A stretch of 64,000 nucleotides of DNA from Gymnopus androsaceus JB14 (lineage: Eukaryota > Basidiomycota > Agaricomycetes > Agaricales > Omphalotaceae), in the NCBI GenBank assembly GCA_009733575.1, contig ML769639.1, positions 35,659-99,658 on the forward strand. The letters are read 5' to 3'. The notes beneath the pieces are model-generated. The model made no database searches. It was given only the letters and a program-made list of their open reading frames with translations, and was not told the DNA's origin. Each line of letters opens with the position of its first letter. Position 1 is the stretch's first letter. Below, piece by piece: positions 1 to 11,900 of this stretch. The position numbers and the translations under genes are program-made.

Positions 1-1316
1 AAATCATAATAATAATGAAACGGACATAAAAAACTCACAAATAAAACCAGATCTTTCTGGAGATCCATGTTGGCTAGCACACGTCCATAAGCCTGGTAAA
101 GGGGTCCATCCTTTTCAGTGGTAGCTAGTTTGTGAAGGATACCGAGGAAGAACTTATGCTTGTCCCCAGGAAAAGCATCCACCGTTGTTGTCTCACAATG
201 AGCACTCTTCTTGCCAGCAAGAGCAAGGCTAAGAGTCCTGGGTGTAAAATGATCATTGGTGATCTTTGAGCTACGACGACGGCGCGTTGCTGCAGGAGAT
301 CCGACCCCACTAGACTTGCTGTGGGAGGGGGATATATTGAGTGCAAGGCGCTGGCGGAGACATTGCGAAGCAGTCATCTTCTTGCTGGGAGTAGAAGGGA
401 CAGGTGAAGAAGAAACACAGATCTAAAAAGGACATGCCAGTCGATCATGAAAAAGCAAACTAGAAAAGAAAAAACGTACATTATTGTTGGGTTCATCAAT
501 ATTCATTGAGTCGGTGGTATCCCCTTTTTCAAAGAGATTTCCGGCTAGCATCTGATGTTCTTCATCACTATCATGGCCTAAGAAGAAAGAAAGAAATGTT
601 AGTATAGGGTGACCATTCTGAAAATACACTCACCGTGCAAGTTACCAGCTACAAGCAGGGAAACATGAGTAAAGCTGCTTTTAAAATGAACGAGAGAAGG
701 CACTCACTCCCAAAAGTATTGGCAAAAAACGCTGCATCCTCATCCGACTCCTCGTCATCTTGTTGTTGACGAGGGGACGTGAGTGGGACTGGAGTACCTC
801 TGAAGATAACTTCATCTTCCTCATCGGTGGAGCGTTGATCAACCTGTGGCTGGTCTTCTTCACCCTGGCTTTCCTCCTCATCTTCTTTGCTGTCAGCATC
901 AGCCATAGCAGCGGCCGCTTCATGTATCGCTATATATGGACTCATCAACGAGAAACGAAAAGAAAATCAATGCAAAAAAAAAGAACCTAGCTGGCGAGCT
1001 TGTTCAGCTTTTCGGGCAGCGTCAGACTTCCTTTTTTTTAGGATGGCCAAAGCCCTTTCATCCGCAGCTGAGAGATGTATGGGGCTTGAAGAACATTGCT
1101 CAGTGTTCTTGCGTTTCGTGGACGGAGCTTTTGTTTTCAGCAGTGAGGGAGGCTTGGCCCTAGTGATTGGGCCTTTCGAAGAGGCTGCTGCCTTTGCTGC
1201 ACGAGTTTGTGGCTGACTAGCAACAGTGATGCTTCGAGTTGGACCTGAATTATAAACAAAGATAAAGTCAGTACCACATAGTGAAAAGAAGCAACGAACA
1301 TACCGGAACGAGCCAT
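1..1316 (-). CDS. hypothetical multi-exon gene, 3' end off window
   Basis: No family recognised. Reading the minus strand from the ATG at 1316, a 13-nt first exon (to 1304) splices into an exon starting at 1244 that encodes a basic Ala/Lys/Ser-rich stretch. Further exons give an acidic Asp/Glu/Ser-rich stretch (about 950-710), a short acidic exon (about 575-481) and a longer Ser/Arg-rich exon (about 424-35). Each junction has GT..AG signals and introns of about 45-60 nt. The protein is low in complexity with alternating basic and acidic blocks, which suggests a disordered nuclear protein, but that is inference. The last visible exon ends near position 35 with a GTGAGT donor, so the gene continues beyond the left edge. 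Confidence 0.55.
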
Positions 1317-1788
1317 TATGATTTTGGATGAGAGAGAGACAGGGAAAATACAAGAAAAAAGAATGGGAAAAAAGAACAATGAAAGTGGGAAGAAAGAAGG
1401 AAACATGAAGTCAACAGGGTCAGAGCGCACCTTTTATACCACCGCAGGCATGACCACTTACCAATAAACAATGACAAGCCTAAGAAGGTCAAAAGGAGCA
1501 AGAAAGAAAGAGACACGGCTGGTAGGCGCCGCCACATACTAACAGCCAGAATAACGGGACTCAGCGGTAAGCCCATTCAAATGTGAATTTCTTGGCATTG
1601 AGGGTTGGAGCTAACATTGGTGGCCACCTCAGGTTAGGATATACTCGTATGGTACAGTGGATCATAACCGATCATAGCAGAAGGGAAATCAAGCGCAAGG
1701 ACAGTGATACTGTAGTAAAAACAGGCTGTAAGAGGCAGAAACAAAATCAGTCTCGCTAACCAAAATACCAATGAAAGGATAAAGGACA

Positions 1789-1872
1789 TGAGGAGTTGTG
1801 TATGGATGGGTTGGGAGCATAGGAGGAGTTGTGTATGGACGGGTTGGGAGCATAGAAAGAGTTGTGTATGTA
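1789..1872. repeat. short tandem repeat, about 33-bp unit
   Basis: Two full and one partial copy of a unit containing GTTGTGTATGGA followed by GGGTTGGGAGCAT lie head to tail. They sit in the intergenic stretch between the two minus-strand genes (about 1317-1909). Apart from this repeat I see nothing coding in that stretch. Confidence 0.7.
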
Positions 1873-1917
1873 CAGATTGAGAAACAGAGAATGATTGGTG
1901 TGCACATCGTGTCGCGA

Positions 1918-4370
1918 TTAAGGGACCCCGGGTTTTGCAACTTGTGCATGTGGAACGTTTGGCGCACGATGGAAGTACTCGGAATAGGAGGCAACATAGT
2001 GGTAAGCAGCCTGGTACTCCGCCTCATCTATATCCGCTTCCGAAGGCAAATTCCCAGGTGCCAGCGAATGGAGCAATGCCTTGGCCCTCCTCCCAAACCC
2101 TGATATTCGAGTCCACCCCAACATCACCCAAAACAACGCATAAACAGCTTGTCGGCGTTTCGCTAAATCATTTGACCCAAAACCGCAATCCTCGTTGCTC
2201 TGGTATGCAGGCATCCAAGCTTGTAGCTTGATCTCGCGGTCTTCACGAGTGGATGCGTCCAACTCTGGGTCGAAGCCCGGATCTTGTCCTTCCTCGAGTT
2301 CTACATCGTCAAATCCAACAGGCTTCATCTCATAGAAAATGAAATTGGCCATGAGGAGTTCCAGTTTAAAGGACATGTTGATGGTATTCCAAAGGACATG
2401 GCGGAAGACATCGTCGGGGATGTGCGCAGGGTACTCTACGCCATCCCACCAAGGGACAATGGCTTGGAGGTTGGAGAGATCGACAAGATTCTGTAGAAAT
2501 ATTAGTATACAATATCAAACAGAGAACTTATTACTCGCTTTTGAATTTGCAACCAAGCTTTTCTGAAGCTCATCAACCAGCTTCCTGCGCTGCTCTGCAG
2601 CTTTCGAATCGGTTTTGGTGCCATGCAGTTCCAGCCCAATTAACTTCCGCCAATCGCTAGCAGCCTTCAACATGTTAAACGATCCCAAAGACGAGATGCG
2701 GTAGGAAATCGCAGGATATAACTTGAGGTACGTCTTCATAAATTTCTGACGTAGCACATCATTGTCTGAGTGCGCAAACATGTATACCTCTGGGAGCACG
2801 TAACCAGATGGGATACCACTCGGAGGATGACGGTTATGGTCAAAGGTCTCACCGATCTTGAGCATTGCGTCTCTCCATGCTGGAATGGCCCCGGGCATTA
2901 GCGCAGAGTCGGATTCAAGGAACTTATTGCGATTTGTGTGAGTTTGACGTTTATGCTTTGTGTTGGTATCTAGATGAGTATAAATTAGCCTGAAATCCAC
3001 AATCAATTGTGACAGGAACTTACACGGTGCATGTCTAGCAGACGAGGGAGATGTACGTCGTGGTCCAGTAGATCCGCTGCTTGTAGAAGCCTCGGGGGAA
3101 GTATGCGACGGAGATACAACGGATGAGGAAGGAATGGCAGATTGAGTGGAAAGATTGGAAGCGGGCAAGGGTAAGGAAATATTATCAAAGATTGACGCTG
3201 GAAATGCAATTCGCCAGTTGTATTCCGCCATGCGGCAATATTGTTCAAGCGATTGCATGGTTCCAGTAAAGATAGTCGGGCGAACCGGACTATCATCCTC
3301 GAAGGAAGCAATTTGCTTTAGCAAACGCATTGGTATTGGAGATACGTCGTCCAACCACTTGGTGACTCGGACCCCTTCTGGCACAGGCAATCTCTGGTAG
3401 AACCAGACTGGAATTCCGCACTGGGAAAGAATAATTAGACAAAGCATTCTTTACACATGAATCCAAAAAGATAAACTTACACGGTAGCAGTTTTCAATGA
3501 TGGCTCGACGGTCAGTGGTCGTTCCCACTATGTCCAGGGTGTGAGGGACCTCCCAGGAGCTATGCGGGCCCAAAAACTTTGGAGCAATTAATTGCATCCA
3601 TGTTATACAAGCTTGAAGCTCGAGTAGGATCCGCTGAGCGATTCGGAATAGCATGAAGGCTTCAGAGAAAGTTGCTGGAGACCTGAGACAAGTTATGATG
3701 TACCCAAATCAATCACGGTACTCCCTAATTTTCTTATCACTGGTGAGAGCTGAAGCACCTGGTGCGTTCGCAAGAGCTGTTGCCGGTCTGGGAGCGTTGA
3801 TTTGTTCGCCGATATTGACGCAAGCTGACTCCAAAGCATCCATGAGATGTTCGGGAAGGTGACCCAGAGGAGTATTCGATAGGGCTTGTCCTGGAATGGG
3901 CTCGAACGTTGACTCGTCGGGGAGCAGCCAGAAGATAGAATTGTCGCCGTTACCAGGAAAGGGAATGCATGTCAAGTGTGCCGTGGACTCATGGAAAAGC
4001 TGAGGCATGTATATTGGGTCATGCTCGCCGTAGTGGAAGTCGCGACAAAGGCGAATGTTGAGATCACCGAGAAGAGGCTCGGTCATCGTTTGCATATTCG
4101 GACTCATAACAAAAATTCCCAGCTCAGGGTACCTGCATCCAACGAGCCCATCGTACAATTTGAGTACGGATGCCTAAGGAAGCAAGTTGCAATTATCAGA
4201 CACGAGAAGATATTATAAGAATAAGAAAACATACCATTCAGAAGATAGTGAGCAAGAGAATCTAAGAACGAGCAAGTTAGATCGTTTGGGTCAATATTCA
4301 GAGCTAAAAGAGATACTTACAGCCCGAAAAAACTGTGATGAAAGCACGGCGCCACAAAAACCAACTTGAG
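1918..4370 (-). CDS. conserved-looking basidiomycete hypothetical protein
   Basis: A minus-strand gene of about eight exons. Open exons lie at about 4370-4320, 4258-4233, 4176-3710, 3686-3482, 3420-3025, 2945-2530 and 2510-1918, joined by GT..AG introns of 45-60 nt. The C-terminal half is rich in Trp, Tyr and charged residues, with a run CGIPVWFYQRLPVPEG near 3420. From memory it resembles large hypothetical proteins common in mushroom genomes, often next to transposons; no enzymatic motif is seen. The first coding exon is unclear because I find no ATG in frame upstream of 4370. The splice near 2520-2500 also does not keep frame cleanly, so an indel or a different junction is possible. Confidence 0.5.
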
Positions 4371-4832
4371 GGAGATGACCCTGGGCAAAGAGCCAAAGGA
4401 TTTCGTCGCAGTCAGGGATTTAGAATCGGTGACACGACAAGATCCAGGCCGAACAGAAGGTGAGATGGTAAAGTCAAGACCTTTAAGACAATGTGGCGCA
4501 GCGCCTCACTGTCTAAAATATCGCGGTTTTGGAAGGTGGGATGCGGAGAGGAGTTGGAAGGCGTCTGGTCGAGGTTTAGTGGAAGGCGGGAGGGCGATGA
4601 GGGACGATGATGGGAGAAGTTCAAGTGCGCCGCCCATTGCGCCCACAAGCGCACGGGCCAATTAGTCATACATCCGTTTTTGGATGAGCGTAACATCACA
4701 ACCAACAGTGACTGTTCTTTCTTCCTTCCCTCATTTGTCGACAACAACCGAAGCTTGACTCTGAGTCCCGCTTCGGTTTGGATCATCTGCTCGAGAGTTT
4801 GATGCTGCGTCTCCTCTCTTCAGCTTGTCGCT

Positions 4833-5942
4833 ATGACCGCTGAACAAGCTTGACCTACTGTCCCGCCCTTTCGCGATCCACTCAACGTACGATTCACTCA
4901 ACGTACAAAGCAAGTTTTTTCTTCTTCTTTTTTCTCAAGCATTGCTGACAATCTCTAGGTTCTCGCAGAGCCCCCTCTTTCAACCCAGACCCCACCGATG
5001 GCGCCGATACTTCAACCGGCGTTCGCGATTCACTCAACGTACCAAGTAAGTTTTTTTTCTTCTTTTTCTCAAGCATTGCTGAAGATCTCTAGGTTCCCGC
5101 AGAACCCTCTTCCAAACCAGACCCACCAATGGCGCCGATACTTCAACCGGCATTCACGATTCACTCAACGTACCAAGTCAGTTTTTTTTTCTTTATTTTC
5201 TCAAGTATTGCTGACGATCTCTAGGTTCCCGCAGAACCCCTCTTCCAAACCAGACCCACCAATTGCGCCGATACTTCAACCAGTGCGACTCTTTCCCCAG
5301 CAAAGAAGCAGCGGTCGGAAAGAATATTCGCTTGAAACGTTTCACGTTATAGCATTTTGCCGCCGTATTCGACCACTACCCTCATCTTTGTTTCCGGCAA
5401 GATAGTTGTCATGCCCGACTTCAACTAGTAAATTATTTCTCGTTCGCAATCAGATCCAGTGTATTGACGTTTTACTCAGATATAAATATTTAATTCGAAC
5501 TTTTGCGCCCTTCCGATACTCTTCCCATTCTCCGTCGAGTTTCGTGCTCTCCCTGTTGCAGACCCCGCCATCCAGTGCTGGCTCACCATCCAGCGCTGTG
5601 GCTAGTCCATCAACACCGACTGTTGTCGCTGCTACTCTGAGTGCTGCGTAAAGCACTACCAAGGAAAAGCGTTATATTGAGGTCGGGTGCCTGAGTGAGG
5701 CGAAGTCATTTGTGAGTTTTTATCTTTATTTTTCATCTTATCTTTACTGATCACGTATAATTTTTAGTTAGCCTCCGTACTGGTTGTGAGCATGCCAAGT
5801 GTACCCTCTCTCTTCCTTGCCCAGACTTTCATTGAACTCGATTCTCTCTACGAGCGTATGGCTGTACTTATCCCTAGGTTGACTGTGGAGCAGAGCGTTA
5901 CGTGTACTACTTATACAATAGCTCGAGGCTGTACAGTGTAAA
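4833..5942 (+). CDS. hypothetical gene with tandemly duplicated exon-intron unit
   Basis: The ATG at 4833 opens a short exon (with one in-frame TGA) that runs into three near-identical exon-intron units. Later open segments encode a Ser/Tyr/Thr stretch near 5360-5410, a Pro/Ser/Ala-rich stretch near 5560-5650 and a final exon 5767-5942 ending in TAA. The last intron (GTGAGT near 5712 to TTTTTAG at 5766) is well formed. No family recognised. The reading frame through the repeated exons is ambiguous because two frames stay open, and TGA codons interrupt it. The gene may be decaying. Confidence 0.4.
4887..5290 (+). repeat. tandem array of 131-137 bp exon+intron units
   Basis: Three copies of a unit begin with GATTCACTCAACGTAC, continue through a T-rich stretch CTCAAGCATTGCTGA..CTCTAG, and then a 84-87 nt segment. 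In each copy the T-rich stretch looks like an intron (4910-4958, 5046-5092, 5177-5224; 47-49 nt), with donors GCAAGT, GTAAGT and GTCAGT and acceptor CTCTAG. The exon parts 4959-5045 (87 nt) and 5093-5176 (84 nt) are multiples of three, so copy number can change without a frameshift. Confidence 0.8.
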
Positions 5943-5995
5943 CGTTTATAAGAGCTGTCAATCCACTTGATTTGTCCCTCCTTCGACTCACTACA

Positions 5996-8900
5996 ATGCA
6001 ATCAGATCTCTTCTGTCCAGCAGCTCCTTGTGGAAAGAGCTTTAACACCCTTAAAGGGCTCAACAGTCACCTCTCTCAGGCCAAATCCTGCTCATGGTAC
6101 CGCACTTTTGAGAAGACATCCGCAGATCAGCATTTCAACTCTGCGATTGCTCAAGATGATCTCAGTGAAGAGCTCATGGAGAGGGAAGGTGAAGGGCCCT
6201 TGGAACCAGAAATGAGCGACGAGCAAGCAGGCGAGCTGCTCCAAGAGTTTGAAGAGGACAATAATGTCTTCCATTTTGTTCATTTGGATCGTGAGGCCGG
6301 GATAGGTGGGGCAGGGATAGGGGAGGCAGGTCCAGGTCCTTCCACCCAGGCCCACCATGACTGTATGGTGGAACGTCAGGTTGGAGGCAAAGTGAGAGCA
6401 CTCGATGATGGTGACTTGTCCTTGTTCGAAGTAGAGCATCAGACTGGGGGTGCTCTCATCCGCATGGACCAGTCTCTCCATGATCGCTGGCAGCTGGTTC
6501 ACAACCCCCCTGTTGATGTTCCAATGGATGGGACTAGCAGTGCACCAGAGAATCTTTATGCGCCATTTGCATCTGAGATGGATTGGCGTATTGCGGAATG
6601 GGTAGTAAAGGACAACATTGGACATACTTCTTTCAACTGACTGCTTCAAATACCAGGGGTATATACGATGTTTTATTTTCACTTGGACTTTCTAATGCGA
6701 GTGCTTTTAGGTCACTGAAAACTTGGCTTATCCTATAAAAACATAGCCAGTCTTCACAAATCGGTTGATTCAATACGTCCTCGCGCTGGTGAATGGAAGG
6801 TCCGCTGTCTCCGTTTCAACAATCGTCCTGAAGACGAGTTTATTCTACGCCATTGCAATATCCTTGAGGTGGTGCAGAGTCCTTGGGGTGACCCTTCCCT
6901 TGCCAAGCATCTTGTTTACCGGCCAAAGTCGATCTTTCAGGATGAAGAGAACAAGCAAAGAACCTTTTCAGAAATGTGGACGGGAAAATGGTGGCAGTAT
7001 ACTCAAGTATGTTGCTTTCTACTGATTTGTTTACCTCCACTGCTTATTTACAATCCTAGGATCGGCTTCCCAAAGGTGCAACAGTAGCTCCATTGATAAT
7101 TGCCACCGATAAAACCCAGTTGACCCAGTTCTCTGGAAGCAAGCAGGCGTATCCTGTATATCTCACTCTCGGAAATATCCCGCGATCCCTTCGACGAAAG
7201 CCTACTCAGCAAGCTTGTGTTCTTCTCGCTTATCTCCCCGTTGAAAAGCTGAACAAAGAGGGCTTAACTAAGCGTGAAGCTAGCGGGCGTTATCAGCGTC
7301 TGTTCCATGATGCTATGCGTCATATCATGTCTCCTCTTTTTGCTGCTGGGAAGGATGGCATGGACATGGCTAGTGCAGATGGTGAAGTTCGCCGGGTACA
7401 TCCCATCCTTGCCAGCTACGTTGCGGATTTCCCAGAGCAATGTATGGTGACTTGCACCAAGTATGGCACTTGTCCAAAGTGCCATGTGCGTGCAGTTGAG
7501 CTGGGAGATCCAGGCTCTTCGGAACGTAGAACGAATGCATGGACTTTGGGTGTTATGAAGGAGGCCCGTGCAAGCACTACATCGAGTGCTCAGTACTTCG
7601 AGTCCTGTATGAAGCAGGAAGTATCTGGCTACACCTACCGTCCTTTCTGGGATGAACTCCCTTTCTGTGATATCCATTTCTGCATCACTCCCGATGTTCT
7701 ACATCAACTCTACCAAGGTGTTCTCAGACACATCATTACCTGGTGTCAACAGATTCTCACTGAGAAGGAGCTGGATTGTCGTATCTGTTGCCTACCCCCT
7801 GCATATGGTGTCCGGCACTTCAAGAACGGGATTTCTGCTCTCTCACAGATCAGTGGAGCGGAGTGTAAGAATATGGGAAAGATTCTTCTAGGCTGTCTTG
7901 TTGGCTCTGTGATGCCTAAACGGGGCTCACAGCTGTTCGAGCCATTCTTGACTTCATCTATCTTGCTCAATACTCCCTCCACAATGAGGATACGCTCCGC
8001 TACATGGATGATGCTCTCAATTCTTGGCACCAAAACAAAAGCTGTTTCATTGACCTCAAAGTCCATGAGGATCTGAACATTCCAAAGTTCCATTCCCTTG
8101 AGCACTATGTTGAAGCAATTCGGTTTCTTGGTACCACCGATAATTATAATACCAAGATGTTCGAGTGCCTACATATTGACTTTGCAAAGAAGGGTTGGTG
8201 AGCCTCTAACAAGCGAGATGAGTTTCCTCAAATGACTTGCTGGCTTTCCCGACAAGAAAATATTCATTCCTTTGACCGCGAGCTGACCTGGGTTCTAGAG
8301 CAACGGTCTCTCACCTCTGAAGCTGCCCTGGGCCCAGCTTCTGTTCCAACTCCTCCTTCTCCAATACGGCCCATCCTTCTTCCTAAAGTTCCCACTTCTC
8401 CTAATAAATTAATCACTACTGTTCAGAATACACATCATGTACCACTATTCTCCCAGCATCTCAAAGCCTACATTGAGATGCTGAAGCAAGGTGCAACTCG
8501 CCACAGTGTTGACTTTGCACTGACACAGCATTTGCCCTTTCAGTGGATTGATATTTACCATTCATTCAAGTTCTCTCCAGAGCGGTTAGGAGGAGGGTTT
8601 GGATCCAAAAGACATTGTCAAGGCCTCACCTCTCAACAGTGGAAGGTTTGACACTGTTATTGTCTTGACTGGTGATGCTGCTGAGAGTGTTAGTTTGATT
8701 GGTATGTTGATTTGAAGTTCTGCTGGTATTAAGTACTTAGCTTTATCTTGCAGGTACTCGAATTGGACGTGTGAAGGTTTTATTCCGTCTACCTTCACAG
8801 TTGCAGTTAATTGGCAGTAATAAGGTGGATTCACCAACATTCTGGCCCCGAATGGTATTGGCATATATTGAATGGTATACTCCTCCAACATTGTCACTGG

Positions 8901-9142
8901 GGGAGCATGCTAGTCACAACATGGCTACAGTCAAACATGCTCATCCTCAAGCTGATGGTTCACTCCCTTGGTCCATTATACCTTTGAGTAATATACGTCA
9001 ATCCTGTATGCTTTTGCCTAACTTCCGCAGATCCCCTTTTCAATCCTCATGGACTTCTTCTAATATATTGGACTCTGCTGATAGCTTCTTAGTTAATAAT
9101 TGGGCATCAGTTTACAATTATAAAACCATTTACAGAGAATAG
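5996..9142 (+). pseudogene. Plavaka (CACTA-like) transposase, decayed
   Basis: DDE transposase of the fungal Plavaka group. The first exon (ATG 5996 to 6640) starts with a C2H2-like finger (FCPAAPCGKSF..LNSHLSQ), as is usual for this group. After introns, the catalytic core at 7070-7900 holds the signatures ATDKTQLT (first Asp), ADGEVRRVHPI (second Asp), EQCMVTCTKYGTCPKC, and DVLHQLYQGVLRHII. C-terminal parts follow at 8004-8201, 8232-8640 and, after an intron at about 8702-8754, to the TAG at 9140. Frame changes near 8000 and 8600 and an in-frame TGA at 8199 (GW*ASNK, Arg expected) show it is dead. Plavaka identity rests on remembered family motifs. Confidence 0.85.
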
Positions 9143-9239
9143 TTTAATTAATACATTTTTTTCTGAAGTTCTTCATGCTGCATTGTGTGCACCTGAGTGT
9201 GACAAAGCATACTTCAGGGTATGACAGTTTACTACAGAT

Positions 9240-9433
9240 ACTTAAGTGGTCAGAGGCTAGCTGAAGTCTACTGAGGTTGGCTCAAGTACATTCTGTGCAC
9301 TGAGTAATACTCTAGGCTACTTGAGTGGGCTGAGTGCACTTAAGCAGCTTGAATCACTTAAGCATAGGCTTAGGTGGCCAAGATACTTGAGCTAACCTCA
9401 AGTTGACTTGAGCCCAGAAGGCTTTTCCTGATG
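9240..9433 (+). mobile_element. probable right subterminal repeats and terminus of the Plavaka element
   Basis: Downstream of the transposase, the sequence becomes a degenerate series of CTTAAG, CTTGAG and CTCAAGT motifs and ends in GAGCCCAGAAGGCTTTTCCTGATG (9410-9433). The last bases match the right ends of the 344-367 bp non-autonomous elements at 10778 and 47724 (GCCCAGA..TTTTCCTGATG). This suggests shared termini. I could not find a matching left terminus before 5996, so the copy is probably left-truncated. Confidence 0.5.
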
Positions 9434-10177
9434 TGTTTCATAATGTCAAGGCAGTTCATGTGGTAGCTGAGGGGCTTTTTCTCAGGCAGGTCGAGTCTAT
9501 ATGAATTAGTAAAAATTAGTCTTTACTGAATGGGAGTTGGACTCACCCGCGTATGAAGCCCATATCTCCTCGGGACGTGTCTTGGACCGGAGATGTCTTC
9601 TTTGGTGGTTGTAAGTAGATGATGCTGTAGTTTATTTAAAGCTCGGAGAGAATGAGTATGAAAATGAACGTACCGGTTGTCCACAGTCTCCTTTGGGACA
9701 CGACACTTCTCATTTATCTTATCCTTGTTTCTGCATCCAATAAGTTTCCCACAGATAAGTTATTTAAAGGAAAATGTACCAATGGTAGTGCTGGAGGCTC
9801 TTCAGGTGATTGGCCTTCTGTTTGGTGGCTTCAGTCCGATATTTTTGACGTCAAGGCATGAAAATTGTATTTTGGCACTCTTGGGCACTAAATCTTGTAA
9901 CCTAAGCTTGAGTGTTTTCCTGGCTCCGGCAAGCTGTTTGAAGGTCTCGCAACTCCGTAACATTTTTATAATACTACTATCCAGGTAAAGCTATAGTTTG
10001 TTGCAGAGCATATGGTTTGTAGCAATAATATCTAGGCTTTCATTGGGGAACAGGAAACCTTTGTCGGCATCTCTAACATCACAAACAATTGACACGCTTC
10101 CATGTTAACACCTCTACATGTCACTAAAACCAAGATAAGTTACTGAAAGAATTGAAAAGAAGACATATGAGACTTAC
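9434..10177. other. gene remnants or intergenic
   Basis: Possible minus-strand splice sites occur (for example a donor GTACG read from about 9673), but I cannot assemble a convincing frame. Nothing firmer is seen in this stretch. Confidence 0.3.
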
Positions 10178-10349
10178 ACATATTCCAACATGATATTATG
10201 TTTGCCCCGGCGTGCACGACCTCTGTTCTTGAAGTATTGCCTCTCCTGCAGCATAACGGCAGTAACTGCACATTGACGAGCACAAACGTGCAATAATTGC
10301 ACCCCGCCATGCCTAGCAGTCAGAGGTCCAATAATGTATTGAAACAATA
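10178..10349 (-). pseudogene. exon-like open segment of an unknown minus-strand gene
   Basis: A 57-codon open stretch on the minus strand begins with ATG directly after an acceptor-like TTTAGCCAG. It ends at a GTAAGTCT donor (near 10178). It encodes a Cys/Arg-rich segment including HGGVQLLHVCARQC. No downstream exon could be joined with confidence. It is probably a remnant. Confidence 0.3.
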
Positions 10350-10411
10350 ACATCTGGCTAAATTATGAAGAGTTAGTGAACTTGAACATCAAAAATAATG
10401 AGTAGCCATGA

Positions 10412-10778
10412 CATCAGCAAAAAGGGGTTAAACCTATGATGACCTAGGGAATCTAGGCTACCCTGGTCACCCTGGTCACCCAGGTTACCTTGGGTCTTCC
10501 AGGCTACCCCAGGCTACCCTAGGCTACCTCAGGTTTCCTCAGGTTCCTCAGGTTAGCTCAGGTTTACTCAGGTTTACTCAGGTTTACTTAGGTTGCCTCA
10601 AATTCCCAAAGTTTATCCCTAAATCCTAGGCAACCTAGGTGACCTCAAAGAAACTGAGGCAGTCTAGGCAACCTAGGTGGCCTAGGAGACCTAGGTATCC
10701 TTAGGTTCCCTTAAGTCTCTTTAGGTCATTGTGGGTCAACCTAAAGTCAGCCCTGGGCCCAGACCATTTTTCCTGATG
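10412..10778. mobile_element. non-autonomous TIR element, family 1, copy A (367 bp)
   Basis: Termini CATCAGCAAAAAGG (left) and TTTTTCCTGATG (right) are inverted imperfect repeats. Flanks are GA on both sides (10410-10411 and 10779-10780), a 2-bp target duplication. The interior is a patchwork of short CCTAGG, CTCAGGTT and CCTGGTCACC repeats. Its reverse complement lies at 24755-25121 with exactly the same length. Confidence 0.85.
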
Positions 10779-10998
10779 GAACAATATTCACTCTTCCATC
10801 TGCATAAATTCTTCCTGCAGACGCGTGCAACATTGTTGGCAAAGTTCAATTATACAATTGATACAGTATGTGCTTTAGGTAGTGTAATTACTGTTAAGTA
10901 TGAAGTGAGGGCGAACAGAAAATGTGGATCCGCTTGACCTTTTCACTGGCGAATCAAGCTGATTCAAATTGACCTGCTTGACGAGCCGCATTTAATGG

Positions 10999-11400
10999 TA
11001 TATTGTTTTCTCTGCAAAGTTCTTTGGATCTTACTGAAGAGAAGCAAGACCTTCAAAAACAGCTTGCTGGAGCTGGAGAAACACTCAATTTCAAGTTAGC
11101 GCTCATGGGCGCCAGTCTTTCTTCTCTCCATCATTGCGAATTCTCGACTCAGATACCTTGTCAGAAACGGTATGTGATGGTTGGATGTGTTCAGGCACGG
11201 CTATGCTGGGTAAAAGGCCACTTGTAAGTGCATGTTTTTTGTTCATCTTACAACTTTACGCTCCTGAAATGGTAGAGCTTCTCAGATTCGTAGAAGTGCG
11301 GTTGTGGACTTGGAATTCAATACAGGAAATTATCTATCTACGGAAGTCTGTCCCAAGCAATGAGCATCAAGTCCTCCAGGTCCTCCTGTGCATTCTTTAA
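10999..11400 (+). other. short exon-like open segments, gene not resolved
   Basis: Plus-strand open segments at 11003-11227 and 11134-11225, the latter ending at a GTAAGT donor, look partly coding (Leu/Glu-rich, coiled-coil-like). They are not joined to a gene. Minus-strand open stretches 11338-11580 and 11618-11866 are also Leu/Glu/Gln-rich. I cannot tell which strand is real. Confidence 0.25.
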
Positions 11401-11900
11401 CAGTGCTAATTCGCGGATGATGAGTCTGTATTTCTGCTGATGATGGCAAATTGTTGCCACAAGCTTCTCATCCTGCTCGTCCGCTTTCTTGATGTTATCC
11501 TCCAGGACCTTGAGACAATCTGCTACCTGAATTGCAGTGAAGGTAGGGCGAGATGCGCCATGGGTACCGTGTACGTCCAAGCTCCATGCTTCGATAGATT
11601 GAAACTAACCTGAGCAATTATTCTGACATCAAATCAGGATACTCACATTGGATATTAGCCCAGGTGGGGGTGTCATAGTCGTCGAGAGAACTGTTACGAT
11701 CCGAAGAACTGTGCCAGGTAAGCTGCTCTTGATTAAAATCGCAACAGATATTAGTGAGAGGGTTGGCATGTTTGCCACCGAAATCAAGGAGCGTGTTTTG
11801 GTTTCCCTCTTTCAGCTGATCCTGGAGGATGTTGTCTCCCGCTTTCACTTCCATTTGGTCTGGCATAATTGAATGGCCACAATGAAGCTGACCGATTGTT

